Origin: Bacillota bacterium | GTDB lineage: Bacteria > Bacillota > Clostridia > Christensenellales > Aristaeellaceae | DNA: 43,725 bases | NCBI GenBank assembly: GCA_023395615.1 | Contig: JAEWYP010000084.1 | Coordinates: 1-43,725 of the forward strand | Direction: 5' to 3' | Shown here: piece by piece, positions 1 to 8,911 of the stretch | How positions within the stretch are numbered: position 1 is the stretch's first letter | How the letters are laid out: each line of letters starts with the position of its first letter | The notes under the pieces: model-generated | The model's input: the letters and a program-made list of their open reading frames with translations, nothing else | What the model was told of the DNA's origin: nothing | Databases searched by the model: none | Position numbers and translations under genes: made by a program

Positions 1-117
1 CGGCGCGAAAAATCCGCCGCGCGCCGCAGGGGAAGCCGAAGGCTATTCAAAACGAAAGTCATCCTTTTTCAGACCCGGGAATCCGGGCAAAATGAGTTGC
101 AGGCAGCCGGAAAAGAC
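1..117. other. Non-coding left edge downstream of pncB
   Basis: No coding region is supported here. Positions 1-7 and 20-26 form a perfect 7-bp inverted repeat (CGGCGCG / CGCGCCG), and a weaker 5-bp stem (CCCGG, GAAT loop, CCGGG) lies just beyond the pncB stop near 76-89. Either could take part in termination of pncB on the minus strand, but neither has a convincing T-tract in that direction and the window edge cuts the context. Confidence 0.3.
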
Positions 118-1566
118 TCAGCCCTGCGCGCTTCCGCGCGCGCATAGGTCGCGTTTCAGCGTCCATAACGCTTCCGAAAGGTCCACATAATAGTTGTGCG
201 GGTTTTCAAAGCGTTTCACTTCGTCCCACAGCGTGTCCACCTGTGCCTGGCAATAGCTCTGGATTGCCTCGATGGAGGGGGTTTCGTATACCAGCCGTCC
301 GGCGCGGAAGATGGGCAACTGCAGCTCGCGGGCGGTAAAGTTGGTAAGTGTTTTGGTTTTCCAGGTGGCGACGGGGTCAAAAAGGGCGTAGGGCTTGGTG
401 TCATCTACGGTTTCGTCACGCAGGCACAGCAGATCCGCCATGGCTTTGCCGCTGTCCCGGTCGTAAAAACGGTAGAATTTCTTGAAATGGGGGTTGGTGA
501 TCTTCGCGGTATCTTCGCTGATCTTGATTTTCGGCTGGATCACGCCGCCCGGGCCCTCGACGGCAACCAGCTTGTAGACCCCGTCCAGCACGGCGGAGCT
601 TTTGGAGGTAATCATCCGCTCGCCCACGCCGAAGGTGTCGATGCATGCGCCCTGCCGGATCAGGTCCGCGATCAGGTACTCGTCCAGCGAGTTGGAAATC
701 ACGATTTTGCAGCCTGGCAGCCCCGCGTCGTCCAGCATCCGGCGCGCCTTTTTGGTAAGGTAGGCGATATCGCCGGAATCGATGCGGATGCCGAAGGAGG
801 AAATCCCCCGGGGCAGCAGTACCTCCCGGAAGGCGCGAATCGCGTTGGGGATGCCGCTTTTTAACACATTGTAGGTGTCCACCAGCAAAATGGCGTTCTT
901 GGGGTACAGCTCGCAGTAGGCCCGAAAGGCTTCATACTCCGTATCGAACGCCTGCACCCAGGAATGCGCCATGGTGCCGCCTGCGGGCACGCCGTACAGC
1001 TCGTCGGTCAGGGCGCAGGCCGTGCCCTTGCAGCCGCCGATGAACGCGGCCCGCGCACCCTTGACCGCGCCGTCCGCGCCCTGCGCCCGGCGGGAGCCGA
1101 ACTCCAGCACCGGGCGGCCCTGCGCGGCGCGCACCACGCGGTTGGCTTTAGTGGCGATCAGGGACTGATGGTTGAGCGTAAGCAGGATGAACGTTTCCAG
1201 CAACTGCGCCTCCGCGATGGGCGCGCGCACCGTGAAAATCGGCTCGTTGGGGAACACGCAGGTGCCCTCCGGAACGGCGTACACATCCCCCGTAAAGCGG
1301 AAGTCGCGCAGGTACGACAGATAGGTATTGTCAAAAACCTCTTTGGAACGGAGATACTCAATGTCCTCCGGGGTAAAATGCAGGTCCTGTAAATAGCGGA
1401 TCGCCTGCTCCAGCCCGGCGGCGATCACAAAGCCGCCGTCGTCCGGCACGTTGCGGAAGAATACGTCAAAATAGGCGATTTTATCCCGCATTCCGCTTTT
1501 CAGGTATCCGTTGCCCATGGTGAATTCGTAAAAATCGCAAAGCATCGACAGGTTTTCCTGTTCCAT
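118..1566 (-). CDS. pncB: Nicotinate phosphoribosyltransferase
   Basis: Cytoplasmic enzyme of the NAD salvage (Preiss-Handler) pathway; it joins nicotinate and PRPP to give nicotinate mononucleotide with ATP hydrolysis. The 482-residue protein has typical family features: an N-terminal YEFTMGNGYL stretch, the central LEFGSRRAQG segment, GGCKGTACALTDELYG followed by GTMAHSW, and RIDSGDIAYL in the phosphoribosyl-binding half. The open frame extends upstream to 1998, but the added residues look non-coding. The ATG at 1566 is preceded by GGGAG at proper spacing and begins the conserved sequence MEQENLSMLCDFYEF, so that start was chosen. Length is normal for the family. It stands alone, divergent from the sugar operon at 1806, and looks like a housekeeping gene. 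Confidence 0.93.
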   Translation of the reverse strand: MEQENLSMLCDFYEFTMGNGYLKSGMRDKIAYFDVFFRNVPDDGGFVIAAGLEQAIRYLQDLHFTPEDIEYLRSKEVFDNTYLSYLRDFRFTGDVYAVPEGTCVFPNEPIFTVRAPIAEAQLLETFILLTLNHQSLIATKANRVVRAAQGRPVLEFGSRRAQGADGAVKGARAAFIGGCKGTACALTDELYGVPAGGTMAHSWVQAFDTEYEAFRAYCELYPKNAILLVDTYNVLKSGIPNAIRAFREVLLPRGISSFGIRIDSGDIAYLTKKARRMLDDAGLPGCKIVISNSLDEYLIADLIRQGACIDTFGVGERMITSKSSAVLDGVYKLVAVEGPGGVIQPKIKISEDTAKITNPHFKKFYRFYDRDSGKAMADLLCLRDETVDDTKPYALFDPVATWKTKTLTNFTARELQLPIFRAGRLVYETPSIEAIQSYCQAQVDTLWDEVKRFENPHNYYVDLSEALWTLKRDLCARGSAQG

Positions 1567-1805
1567 GTCATGGCTCCCTTCCCGGTTCTGCATACAGGCC
1601 CCGCAGCGCGGTATGCGCAGCCGGGCGATATTCCGTATCATTATACACTGGTGCCGGCTTTTTGTTCTGCCTTTTTTCTTTTTTGAGCAATTTTCAGGCC
1701 TGCCCGTAATTCTGGCGACGAAAGGATAATCCGCCCATCTGCGCCCGGTGTACAATAGGAAAAAACAGAATATCGGCGAACGGTTGCCGATCGGAGAGGA
1801 ATGCG
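1567..1805. promoter_or_regulatory. Divergent intergenic region pncB / sugar operon
   Basis: On the minus strand a TATAAT hexamer (1640-1645 in plus coordinates) lies 74 bases before the pncB start; no good -35 is visible. On the plus strand a TACAAT hexamer (1751-1756) could serve the operon beginning at 1806, again without a clear -35. Between that hexamer and the start codon is a dyad, ATCGGC-N8-GCCGAT (1772-1791), which could be an operator in the 5' untranslated region. The assignments are by eye only. Confidence 0.4.
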
Positions 1806-2987
1806 ATGGACATGGATTTGAAAGCGGAAGCACGCGGGCATTTGCGGCAGAAGTTGATCCCGTTTTGGGAAAAGCTGGCCGATGAACGGCTTGGCGGGTA
1901 CTGCGGGTATGTGGGGTTTGATTTGAAGCCCGATATGTCGGCCCCGAAGGGGTGTATCCTGAACAGCCGGATAATGTGGTTTTTTTCCCGTGCCGCACAG
2001 GCGCTACAGGACGAGCGGCTGCTTGCGTATGCGCGCCGGGCGTATGATTTTTATCCCCGCTTTGTGGATGGGGACAAGGGGGGCCTGTACTGGTCCGTCA
2101 CCTGCGACGGTCAGCCACTGGATACGATGAAGCACACCTACGTGCACGCGTTCGCGATTTACGGGCTGGCGGCCTATGCCGAGGCTTCCGGCGATCGGGA
2201 GGCGCTGGAGCGCGCGATGGCGCTGTATACGCTGATCGAAACCCGGATGCGTGATGGGCACGGCTATCTGGAGGCCTTCTCCCGGGAGTTTGAACCGCTG
2301 GAGAACGCCAAACTGAGTGATAACCCAAAGCTTCTGGCGCGCGGTGTGATCGCCCGGCGCACGATGAATACGATTCTTCATCTGGTGGAGGCGTACACCC
2401 TGCTGTACCGGGTCGGGCACGACGGGCGGGTGCTGAGCAGCCTGCAAAAACTGTTGTGGGTGGTGGAAAACAAGGTGTATAATCGGGAGAGGAACCGGCT
2501 GGAAGTGTTCTTCGACGACGATCTGCATTCCATTTTCGATATGCAGAGCTATGGCCACGACATCGAAGCCTCCTGGCTGATTGATCTGGCGGCGCAGACG
2601 GCGCTGCCCCCCGAGGCGTGCGCGCGGGTGCGGGGCTGGACGACCGAACTGGCCCGCGGCGTAATCGACCGGGCGTTTCACGGCGGCCGGCTGCTGAACG
2701 AAAATACCGAAGGGGAGGACGACCCGACCTGCATCTGGTGGGTACAGGCGGAAACGATGGTGGGCCTTGCCAATCTGTGGCAAAAAACGGGCGACCCCTG
2801 CTGGATGAAGGATATGGAGGAAGCCTGGCGGTTTATTACCACCCGTCTGGTCGATCCACGGGAAGGCTCGGAGTGGTACTGGAGCCTCGCTGGCGACGGC
2901 ACGGTTTGCGAAAAGCCGATTGTGGAACCGTGGAAGTGCCCGTATCATAACGGCCGTATGTGCATGGAGCTGATGGCCCGGCTGTAA
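1806..2987 (+). CDS. Cellobiose 2-epimerase-like (AGE superfamily) sugar epimerase
   Basis: Predicted cytoplasmic (alpha/alpha)6-barrel epimerase that interconverts glucose and mannose configuration at C2 of the reducing sugar. The 393-residue protein has cellobiose 2-epimerase hallmarks rather than those of N-acylglucosamine epimerase: HTYVHAFAIYGLAAY (110-124), MNTILHLVEAY (187-197), YGHDIEASWLID (249-260, containing the His that acts as a catalytic residue in characterised enzymes), the WWVQAE segment (311-316) and the terminal WKCPYHNGR (376-384, second catalytic His). The start at 1806 follows GGAGAGG. It is the first gene of a four-gene operon. Substrate could be cellobiose, mannobiose or a related disaccharide; an N-acyl sugar is less likely but suggested by the sialate-esterase neighbour. 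Confidence 0.85.
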   Translation: MDMDLKAEARGHLRQKLIPFWEKLADERLGGYCGYVGFDLKPDMSAPKGCILNSRIMWFFSRAAQALQDERLLAYARRAYDFYPRFVDGDKGGLYWSVTCDGQPLDTMKHTYVHAFAIYGLAAYAEASGDREALERAMALYTLIETRMRDGHGYLEAFSREFEPLENAKLSDNPKLLARGVIARRTMNTILHLVEAYTLLYRVGHDGRVLSSLQKLLWVVENKVYNRERNRLEVFFDDDLHSIFDMQSYGHDIEASWLIDLAAQTALPPEACARVRGWTTELARGVIDRAFHGGRLLNENTEGEDDPTCIWWVQAETMVGLANLWQKTGDPCWMKDMEEAWRFITTRLVDPREGSEWYWSLAGDGTVCEKPIVEPWKCPYHNGRMCMELMARL

Positions 2988-3034
2988 CGCCGGGAGCTGA
3001 AAACGGCATGTGTTTGCAATAAGGAGTGGAAGAG

Positions 3035-4537
3035 ATGGAACCTGCTTTTTCCCCGGCGGCGGTGTTTGGCAACCGGATGGTGCTTTGCCGCAACCGCCCC
3101 GTAACGATCTTCGGCGCCGCGCCGGATGGATCGGAAATTTCCGCGCGCCTTAACGGGCAGACCGCCTGCGCGGCCGCCCGAAACGGCCGCTTTGAGGTGA
3201 CGCTGCCACCCATGCCTGCGGGCGGCCCGTATACGCTGTCGCTTACGGACGGACAGACTGAGCGGCACTTTGCCGATGTGCTGATCGGAGACGTTTATTT
3301 CGCGGGCGGCCAGAGCAATATGGAGCTGGAACTGAAGGACAGCGACGATGGCGCGCGCCTGACCGCGACGGCGGACGATCCGCTGATCCGTTACTATAAC
3401 GTGCCGAAACTGGCGGTGGCGGACGCGGCGCTGTTGGCCGCGGAACAGGCCGGCGGCTGGAAAACGGTTCAGCCGGGAACCTGCGGAGACGTCAGCGCCG
3501 TTGCGTACCATTTCGCAGCGCGGCTGCGGGCGGAGCTGGGCGTGCCGGTGGGGATCATCGACTGTTACTGGGGCGGCACCTCGGTCGCCTGCTGGCTGGA
3601 TGAAGCCGCTCTGCGCACCACCGACGCGGGCACGGCGCTGTGGACGGAGTTTACCGCAAGCATCGCCGCCAAATCGGAGGCGGAATGCGACGCGGAGGTG
3701 CGCGCCCACGACGAAAAGCTGGAGGCGTGGAACCGGAGCGTGGAAAAGGTGCGGGCGGAGCATCCCGGCATCAGCGCTGCGGAGGTGGCCGCGCTTGTCG
3801 CACCCTGCCCCTGGAACCCGCCCGCTTCGCGTAAAAGCGGTTTTCGCCCGGCGGGGCTGGCCGAAACCATGGTGAAGCGCGTGGCGCCCTATACGCTGAC
3901 GGGCATTCTGTATTATCAGGGCGAGGAAGATACCAAACACCCCGGCCTGTACCGGGAACTGATGGGCTCGCTGATCGCGTTCTGGCGCGGGCTGTTCCGT
4001 AACCCGGAGCTGCCGTTTCTGTACGTTCAGCTGCCGATGTTCCGCAACAGTTACGAAGCGGACGATCACCACTGGGCGGAACTGCGGCAGGCGCAGGAAC
4101 AGGCTTGGCTGGCCGCGCGCAACGTGGGTCTGGCGGTGCTGATCGACGCGGGAGAACTGGATAACATCCACCCGACGGATAAAAAGACTGTGGGGGATCG
4201 TCTGTTCCAACAGGCGATGCGGGTGGTATACGGCCATACCGACGCGCCGGAAAGCCCGCGCGCGCTGTATGCCTGGCGGAAAGGTATGGAGCTGGTGGTG
4301 GAGCTGACCGCGGCGGTATCTTCGTGTGGCGAACCCGCCCTGTTTGAACTGGCGGATGCGAAAGGCGTGTTTATCCCCGCGAGCGCGACGCCGGAAGGGC
4401 GGCGAATCCGGCTTGCGGCGGAGGGCATGGCCCGGCCGCTGGCGGCCCGGTACGCATGGGTGAATTATGGGAAAGTCAATGTGTTTGACGGGAACGGGCT
4501 GCCGCTGGCGCCCTTCCGACTGGGAGAATCCATTTAA
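3035..4537 (+). CDS. Sialate O-acetylesterase-like SGNH esterase
   Basis: Predicted carbohydrate esterase of the SASA family, which removes O-acetyl groups from sialic acids or from plant glycans. Family motifs are plain: FAGGQSNMELEL with the nucleophile Ser near residue 96, the YYQGEEDT block, and DNIHPTDKKTVGDRL carrying the Asp and His of the catalytic triad. The protein is about 500 residues. No signal peptide is visible, so it probably acts in the cytoplasm on imported sugar. An in-frame GTG at 3026 overlaps the ribosome binding site AAGGAG (3021-3026), so the ATG at 3035 is the likely start. It is 47 bases downstream of the epimerase gene and 26 bases upstream of the SIS gene. The true substrate cannot be told from sequence: sialate is the family name, but no nanA or nanE is present here. 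Confidence 0.85.
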   Translation: MEPAFSPAAVFGNRMVLCRNRPVTIFGAAPDGSEISARLNGQTACAAARNGRFEVTLPPMPAGGPYTLSLTDGQTERHFADVLIGDVYFAGGQSNMELELKDSDDGARLTATADDPLIRYYNVPKLAVADAALLAAEQAGGWKTVQPGTCGDVSAVAYHFAARLRAELGVPVGIIDCYWGGTSVACWLDEAALRTTDAGTALWTEFTASIAAKSEAECDAEVRAHDEKLEAWNRSVEKVRAEHPGISAAEVAALVAPCPWNPPASRKSGFRPAGLAETMVKRVAPYTLTGILYYQGEEDTKHPGLYRELMGSLIAFWRGLFRNPELPFLYVQLPMFRNSYEADDHHWAELRQAQEQAWLAARNVGLAVLIDAGELDNIHPTDKKTVGDRLFQQAMRVVYGHTDAPESPRALYAWRKGMELVVELTAAVSSCGEPALFELADAKGVFIPASATPEGRRIRLAAEGMARPLAARYAWVNYGKVNVFDGNGLPLAPFRLGESI

Positions 4538-4563
4538 TAAACGGTTTTGGAAAGGAAACGCTT

Positions 4564-5214
4564 ATGAACATACTGCATCCCGCGCTGGAAATGCTGTTAC
4601 GGGAAAGGCCGACATTGAAGGGCATGGAAAAGGATTTGCAGGCCGCTTTGGATGTTTTGCTTGCGTGCTTCCGGCACGGCGGTAAACTGCTGCTTTGCGG
4701 TAACGGCGGAAGCGCCTGCGACTGCGAGCACATCGCCGGAGAACTGATGAAGGGCTTTCTGCTGCCGCGCCCGCTGACGGCCCGGGAGAAGGCGGCGCTG
4801 GCCGGCGCGGGGGACGGGGACGGCGCGATTGCCCAAAACCTCCAGCGCGCCCTGCCGGTGCTGGTGCTGCACGGGTTGAGCGGTATGAGCAGCGCGTTTT
4901 TAAACGACGTGCGCGGGGAATTGACCTACGCGCAGCAGGCTTTCGCGTATGCCGTGCCAGGGGACGTACTGCTGGGCATATCGACTTCCGGAAATGCGAA
5001 AAACGTTTGTGCGGCGGCGATTGCGGCGCGCGCGCGAGGCGCGAAGGTGATCGGGCTGACCGGCGCGGCGGGGGGTAAACTGGCGGTACTGTGCGACGTA
5101 TGCCTGAAAGCGCCGGAGAAGGAAACCTACCGTGTACAGGAACTGCATCTGCCTATTTATCACGCTCTGTGCATCGCGGTGGAGCAGGAGATGTTCGGGG
5201 GTACGCAGGCATGA
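4564..5214 (+). CDS. SIS-domain sugar-phosphate isomerase (GmhA-like)
   Basis: The 216-residue protein is one SIS domain, most like phosphoheptose isomerase (GmhA) and its relatives. It has the phosphosugar-binding loop CGNGGSACDCEHIAGEL (near 46-62), the second loop GISTSGNAKNV, and a C-terminal QELHLPIYHALCIAVE helix carrying the Glu/His pair used by GmhA-type enzymes. Expected activity is aldose-ketose isomerisation of a phosphorylated sugar in the cytoplasm. Its stop overlaps the start of the ROK kinase (ATGA at 5211-5214), implying translational coupling and consecutive steps, kinase then isomerase or the reverse. Lipid A-type heptose synthesis is unlikely, because no other heptose gene is nearby. 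Confidence 0.8.
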   Translation: MNILHPALEMLLRERPTLKGMEKDLQAALDVLLACFRHGGKLLLCGNGGSACDCEHIAGELMKGFLLPRPLTAREKAALAGAGDGDGAIAQNLQRALPVLVLHGLSGMSSAFLNDVRGELTYAQQAFAYAVPGDVLLGISTSGNAKNVCAAAIAARARGAKVIGLTGAAGGKLAVLCDVCLKAPEKETYRVQELHLPIYHALCIAVEQEMFGGTQA

Positions 5215-6161
5215 ACCGTTACGTGGGGCTGGACATCGGCGGCACTAAATGCGCCGTCAGCATCGGCACGGAGGAAGGAACCGGCCTGCGCATCACGGCG
5301 CGGGAGGCGATCAACACCCCCGTCGACCAGCGGGAGGCGATGAACTGCCTGCTTGCGCTGGCCGAAACCTTGCTGGCAGGGGAACGCGCCGCGGGCGTGG
5401 GCATCAGCGCGGGCGGGCCGATGGACGCGGAAAGCGGCATGCTGCAAAATCCGCCCAACCTGCCGGGATGGAGCGGCCTGTCGCTCACCCGGCTGGCTAG
5501 CGAAAGGCTGAACGCCCCCTGCGTGATGGAAAACGACGCCAACGCCTGCGCGCTGGCGGAATGGCGCTGGGGCGCGGGGCAGGGCGCGCGCAACCTGGTT
5601 TTTCTCACGTTTGGTACGGGGCTTGGCGCGGGCATCGTGCTGGACGGGCGCATCCTGCGCGGCGCAACCGGCGACGCGGGAGAACTGGGCCACTGGCGGC
5701 TTTTTGACAACGGCCCCGCCGGATACGGCAAGTTGGGCTCGTTTGAGGGGTTCTGCTCCGGCGGCGGCATCCGTCAGCTGGCGCTGACCGTGGGGGAGCG
5801 GTACCGGCAGAACGGCGCGCCTCCCGCCTACTGGCAGGCGGAAAAAATCGACGCGAAAACCGTGGCGGAAGCGGCGCGCGCGGGCGACCCCGCGGCGCTG
5901 GAAACCTATGCACTCTGTGGCGAGGCGCTGGGCCGGGGGCTTTCGCTGCTGATTGATTTTCTCAACCCGGATTGCGTGGTGCTGGGCTCCATCTTCGCCC
6001 GCAGCGGCGATTTACTTACGCCCTCCATGCGCCGCGTGCTGGAGCGGGAGGCTTTGCCCCGGGCGCTGGCGAGCGCGCGCATCGTGCCCGCGGCGCTTGG
6101 CGAACGTATCGGCGATTACGCGGCGCTGGCACTGGCCCGGCAGGCGGCGGAACAGAACTGA
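5211..6161 (+). CDS. ROK family sugar kinase
   Basis: Cytoplasmic ATP-dependent sugar kinase of the ROK family, 316 residues. Visible motifs are the phosphate loop YVGLDIGGTKCAVSIG at the N-terminus, ENDANACALAEWRWGAG with the catalytic Asp, and FLTFGTGLGAGIVLDGRILRG. There is no N-terminal helix-turn-helix, so it is a kinase rather than a NagC/XylR-type repressor. The usual zinc-binding cysteine cluster (CxCGxxGCxE) is absent: that position reads AGYGKLGSFEGFCSGGG after GELGHW. The start ATG overlaps the stop of the SIS gene. It is the last gene of the 1806-6161 operon and is followed by a terminator. Glucose, N-acetylmannosamine or another hexose are possible substrates; none is favoured by the sequence. 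Confidence 0.85.
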   Translation: MNRYVGLDIGGTKCAVSIGTEEGTGLRITAREAINTPVDQREAMNCLLALAETLLAGERAAGVGISAGGPMDAESGMLQNPPNLPGWSGLSLTRLASERLNAPCVMENDANACALAEWRWGAGQGARNLVFLTFGTGLGAGIVLDGRILRGATGDAGELGHWRLFDNGPAGYGKLGSFEGFCSGGGIRQLALTVGERYRQNGAPPAYWQAEKIDAKTVAEAARAGDPAALETYALCGEALGRGLSLLIDFLNPDCVVLGSIFARSGDLLTPSMRRVLEREALPRALASARIVPAALGERIGDYAALALARQAAEQN

Positions 6162-6183
6162 TACTACGAAACAGCATCATCCG

Positions 6184-6217
6184 GCAGGCGCGCGGCAGGT
6201 TGCCCCGCCTGCTTTTT
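6184..6217 (+). terminator. Rho-independent terminator after ROK operon
   Basis: GCAGGCG (6184-6190) pairs with CGCCTGC (6206-6212), with an inner GGCA/TGCC stem, followed directly by TTTTT. It closes the epimerase-esterase-SIS-ROK operon. Confidence 0.8.
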
Positions 6218-6308
6218 GATTACTTATACGCTTCACTTTACCCGATTCGGAGATGAAGCAACCGGAAAAGACAGGTATTTTGCCCCCCTGTTTCGGTACT
6301 TTCCGCCC

Positions 6309-6337
6309 TTTTGCGTGTCCGCCCGCAATGCTATACT
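6309..6337 (+). promoter_or_regulatory. Candidate promoter of the first ribose-type ABC operon
   Basis: TTTTGC (6309-6314), a 17-base spacer and TATACT (6332-6337), with an extended -10 TGC directly before the hexamer. It lies 36 bases upstream of the ATPase start and beyond the upstream terminator, so it probably drives 6373-9881. Confidence 0.55.
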
Positions 6338-6372
6338 AAGCCCAGCAAACGGAAAGACGGTGATATACGCTA

Positions 6373-7887
6373 ATGGGCGAAATCCTTGTGTCCATGGAGC
6401 ATATCTGCAAAAGTTTCCCGGGCGTGAAGGCGCTGGACGACGTGCATTTTGAGCTGCGCGCCGGCGAAGTGATGGCGTTGCTGGGGGAAAATGGCGCGGG
6501 GAAAAGCACGCTGATGAAAATCCTTAGCGGCGTATATACCCGCGATTCCGGCCGGATGGAGATTTTCGGAAAAGAACAGGGTGACCTGACCCCCCGCCAG
6601 GCGCAGGAACTGGGTGTGGCGATTATCCATCAGGAATTGAATATGTGCCGCCACCTTTCCGTGGCGGAAAACATCTTTCTCGGGCGGGAAAAAACGAAGT
6701 TCGCCACCCTGTCCAACCGGGAGATGGAAGGCGAAGCCCGGCGGATTCTGCAGGAGCTGAAGATCGATCTGAACCCGCAGCAGGTGGTTGGCGAACTGCC
6801 GGTTTCCAAGCAGCAGATGGTGGAAATCGCCAAGGCGCTGTCCACCAATGCCCGCGTGTTGATTATGGACGAACCGACCTCCTCGCTGACCTCCCGCGAG
6901 ATTAACGACCTGTTCCGCATTATCCGCGAGCTGAAAGCCAAGGGATGCGGTATCGTGTATATCTCCCATCGGTTAGAGGAACTGCAATACATCGTGGATC
7001 GGGTTACCATCATGCGCGACGGGCAATTTGTCACCAGTGCGAATTTCCGTGACATTGCCATGAACGAAATTATTGCCAATATGGTGGGTCGTGAAATTAA
7101 GGAGAAATTCCCCCGTGTCACCTGCCAGCGCGGCAAACGTGTTTTTGAGGTAAAGCATTTAAACGCCGGGCGCATGGTACGTGATATCAGCTTTGAACTG
7201 CACGAGGGTGAGATTGTGGGTTTCGCGGGGCTGATGGGTGCGGGCCGCACCGAAACCACGCGTGCGATTTTTGGCGCGGACCCCAAGGAAAGCGGCGAAA
7301 TCATGCTGGACGGAAAGCCTGTGCGCATCCACAAGGTAGCGGACGCTATCCGCGCAGGCATCGTGCTGGCTCCGGAGGACCGTAAAAAGGACGGGCTGTG
7401 CACCAAACTGTCCCTGCGGCAAAACATCGCGCTGCCGAACCTGGATATGCTTTGCGACCGGATGGGCGTGGTGCGCCGCAACAGGGAAACAACCATGTGC
7501 ACGCGCGCCGTGGAAGAGCTGATGATTAAAACCCCCTCCATTGACAAGGACGCGGCTACGCTGTCCGGCGGTAACCAGCAAAAAGTGGTCGTGGCAAAGT
7601 GGCTGGCGCGCAACTCCCGTGTGGTAATGTTTGACGAGCCAACCCGCGGTATCGACGTTGCCGCCAAGGTGGAAATTTACCATTTGATGAACAAGTTGAA
7701 GCAGCAGGGGATCGCGGTGATGTTCGTTTCCTCCGAAATGCCGGAGATCATGGGCATCTCAGACCGCATCATCGTGATGTGCGACGGCAGAATCACGGGA
7801 GAACTGAGCGCCGAGGAAGCGACTCAGGAGAAAATTCTGACCCTGGCCACGCAATTTGAAAAGAAAGTCGCCACCGCGAACGAATGA
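6373..7887 (+). CDS. Ribose/galactose-type sugar ABC transporter, double ATPase subunit
   Basis: Cytoplasmic energising subunit of a CUT2-class monosaccharide importer (RbsA/MglA/XylG-like), 504 residues with two ATPase domains. The first has Walker A GENGAGKST (38-46), signature region LPVSKQQMVEIAKAL and Walker B LIMDEPTSSLT. The second has a degenerate Walker A (GLMGAGRTETTRAIFG, typical of this family), signature LSGGNQQKVVVAKWLA and Walker B VVMFDEPTRGID. The start has only a weak Shine-Dalgarno sequence. The permease starts 13 bases after its stop and the binding protein follows. Sugar specificity cannot be told from the ATPase. Confidence 0.93.
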   Translation: MGEILVSMEHICKSFPGVKALDDVHFELRAGEVMALLGENGAGKSTLMKILSGVYTRDSGRMEIFGKEQGDLTPRQAQELGVAIIHQELNMCRHLSVAENIFLGREKTKFATLSNREMEGEARRILQELKIDLNPQQVVGELPVSKQQMVEIAKALSTNARVLIMDEPTSSLTSREINDLFRIIRELKAKGCGIVYISHRLEELQYIVDRVTIMRDGQFVTSANFRDIAMNEIIANMVGREIKEKFPRVTCQRGKRVFEVKHLNAGRMVRDISFELHEGEIVGFAGLMGAGRTETTRAIFGADPKESGEIMLDGKPVRIHKVADAIRAGIVLAPEDRKKDGLCTKLSLRQNIALPNLDMLCDRMGVVRRNRETTMCTRAVEELMIKTPSIDKDAATLSGGNQQKVVVAKWLARNSRVVMFDEPTRGIDVAAKVEIYHLMNKLKQQGIAVMFVSSEMPEIMGISDRIIVMCDGRITGELSAEEATQEKILTLATQFEKKVATANE

Positions 7888-7900
7888 GGAGGACTGTTCC

Positions 7901-8911
7901 ATGCAAACCACCCGACTGAACCCCGCGCGCCGGTTTTTCGCCATCCGCGGGATGGCCTCGGCGATGATCGCCTTCGCCGCGTTGATCGTGATCTATGTGG
8001 TGTTCGGTTTAAGCAACCCCAACGTGTTTTCCGGGGCGAACATCCAAAACCTGCTGCGCTCCATGAGCAAATACCTGATTATCGGCATCGGGCAGAGCTA
8101 CCTGCTGATTACCGGCAACATCGACCTGTCCATCGGTTCGCTGGTGGGCATGAGCGCTATGATCTCCGCTACCATGATGACTCATGGCACCAACCCGATC
8201 CTGGCGTCGCTGATCGCGCTGGCCTGCTGCCTGACCATCGGACTGATTAACGGCCTGCTGGTGGGCAAGGCGCAACTGCCGCCGTTTATCGCAACGCTGG
8301 GCACCATGTTCGTCGCCCGCGGCGTAGGGTATATGATCAACGGCAACCGTAATACCGACGCCATCGCCTCCGGCATCGGCGCGGATGCGGGCGACCGGTT
8401 TCAGAACTTTTTCTACTATGGCAAAACGTTTGGGGTTTATAACACCTTTCTGGTGGCGCTGGTGGTGTTTATCGTTTTCTTCTTCCTGCTTTCCAAAACA
8501 CGCACGGGCCGCCACATCTACGCCATCGGCTCCAACGTGGACGCGGCCAAACTGTCCGGCGTAAGCGTGTTTGCCACCACCACCAAGGCGTATCTGGTTT
8601 CCGCGTTCTGCGCGTTTGTCGTTGGCCTGATCCTGTGCGCACAGGCCAGCATGGGCAACATGGAAGCCGGTAACATGTACGAAATGTACGCCGTCGCCGC
8701 GGGCGTAATCGGCGGCATCTCCCCGCTGGGCGGCACGGGCCTGCTGCTGGGCACGTTCGCCGGCGCGGCTGTGTGGCAGACGCTGGAAAACGGCCTGAAC
8801 ATGGTTGGCGCGCAGGTGGGATTGCAGCGCATCGTGATCGGCGTGATCGTGGTGTTCTCCGTCCTGCTGGACGTGGTGATCCGCCGCGGCGCCCGCAAAC
8901 GCTCCAAGTGA
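7901..8911 (+). CDS. Ribose/galactose-type sugar ABC transporter permease
   Basis: Integral membrane subunit (RbsC/XylH-like, 336 residues) of the CUT2 importer. The N-terminus is hydrophobic (ASAMIAFAALIVIYVVFGL), and the family-typical stretches ITGNIDLSIGSLVGM, LPPFIATLGTMFVARG, YAIGSNVDAAKLSGV and AAGVIGGISPLGGTG are all present, giving about eight to ten membrane segments. The frame opens earlier at 7856 inside the ATPase gene, but the ATG at 7901 follows a good AGGAGG (7887-7892) and is the likely start. It forms the channel with the ATPase at 6373 and works with the binding protein at 8967. Confidence 0.93.
   Translation: MQTTRLNPARRFFAIRGMASAMIAFAALIVIYVVFGLSNPNVFSGANIQNLLRSMSKYLIIGIGQSYLLITGNIDLSIGSLVGMSAMISATMMTHGTNPILASLIALACCLTIGLINGLLVGKAQLPPFIATLGTMFVARGVGYMINGNRNTDAIASGIGADAGDRFQNFFYYGKTFGVYNTFLVALVVFIVFFFLLSKTRTGRHIYAIGSNVDAAKLSGVSVFATTTKAYLVSAFCAFVVGLILCAQASMGNMEAGNMYEMYAVAAGVIGGISPLGGTGLLLGTFAGAAVWQTLENGLNMVGAQVGLQRIVIGVIVVFSVLLDVVIRRGARKRSK

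Noticed and set aside
2945..4237. A 430-codon open frame on the minus strand opposite the acetylesterase
   Set aside because: Shadow of the SGNH esterase gene; no ribosome binding site and unlikely composition.
1806..6161. A sialic acid (nan) operon
   Set aside because: The esterase and kinase would fit, but nanA, nanE and a sialate transporter are absent and the epimerase carries cellobiose 2-epimerase motifs.
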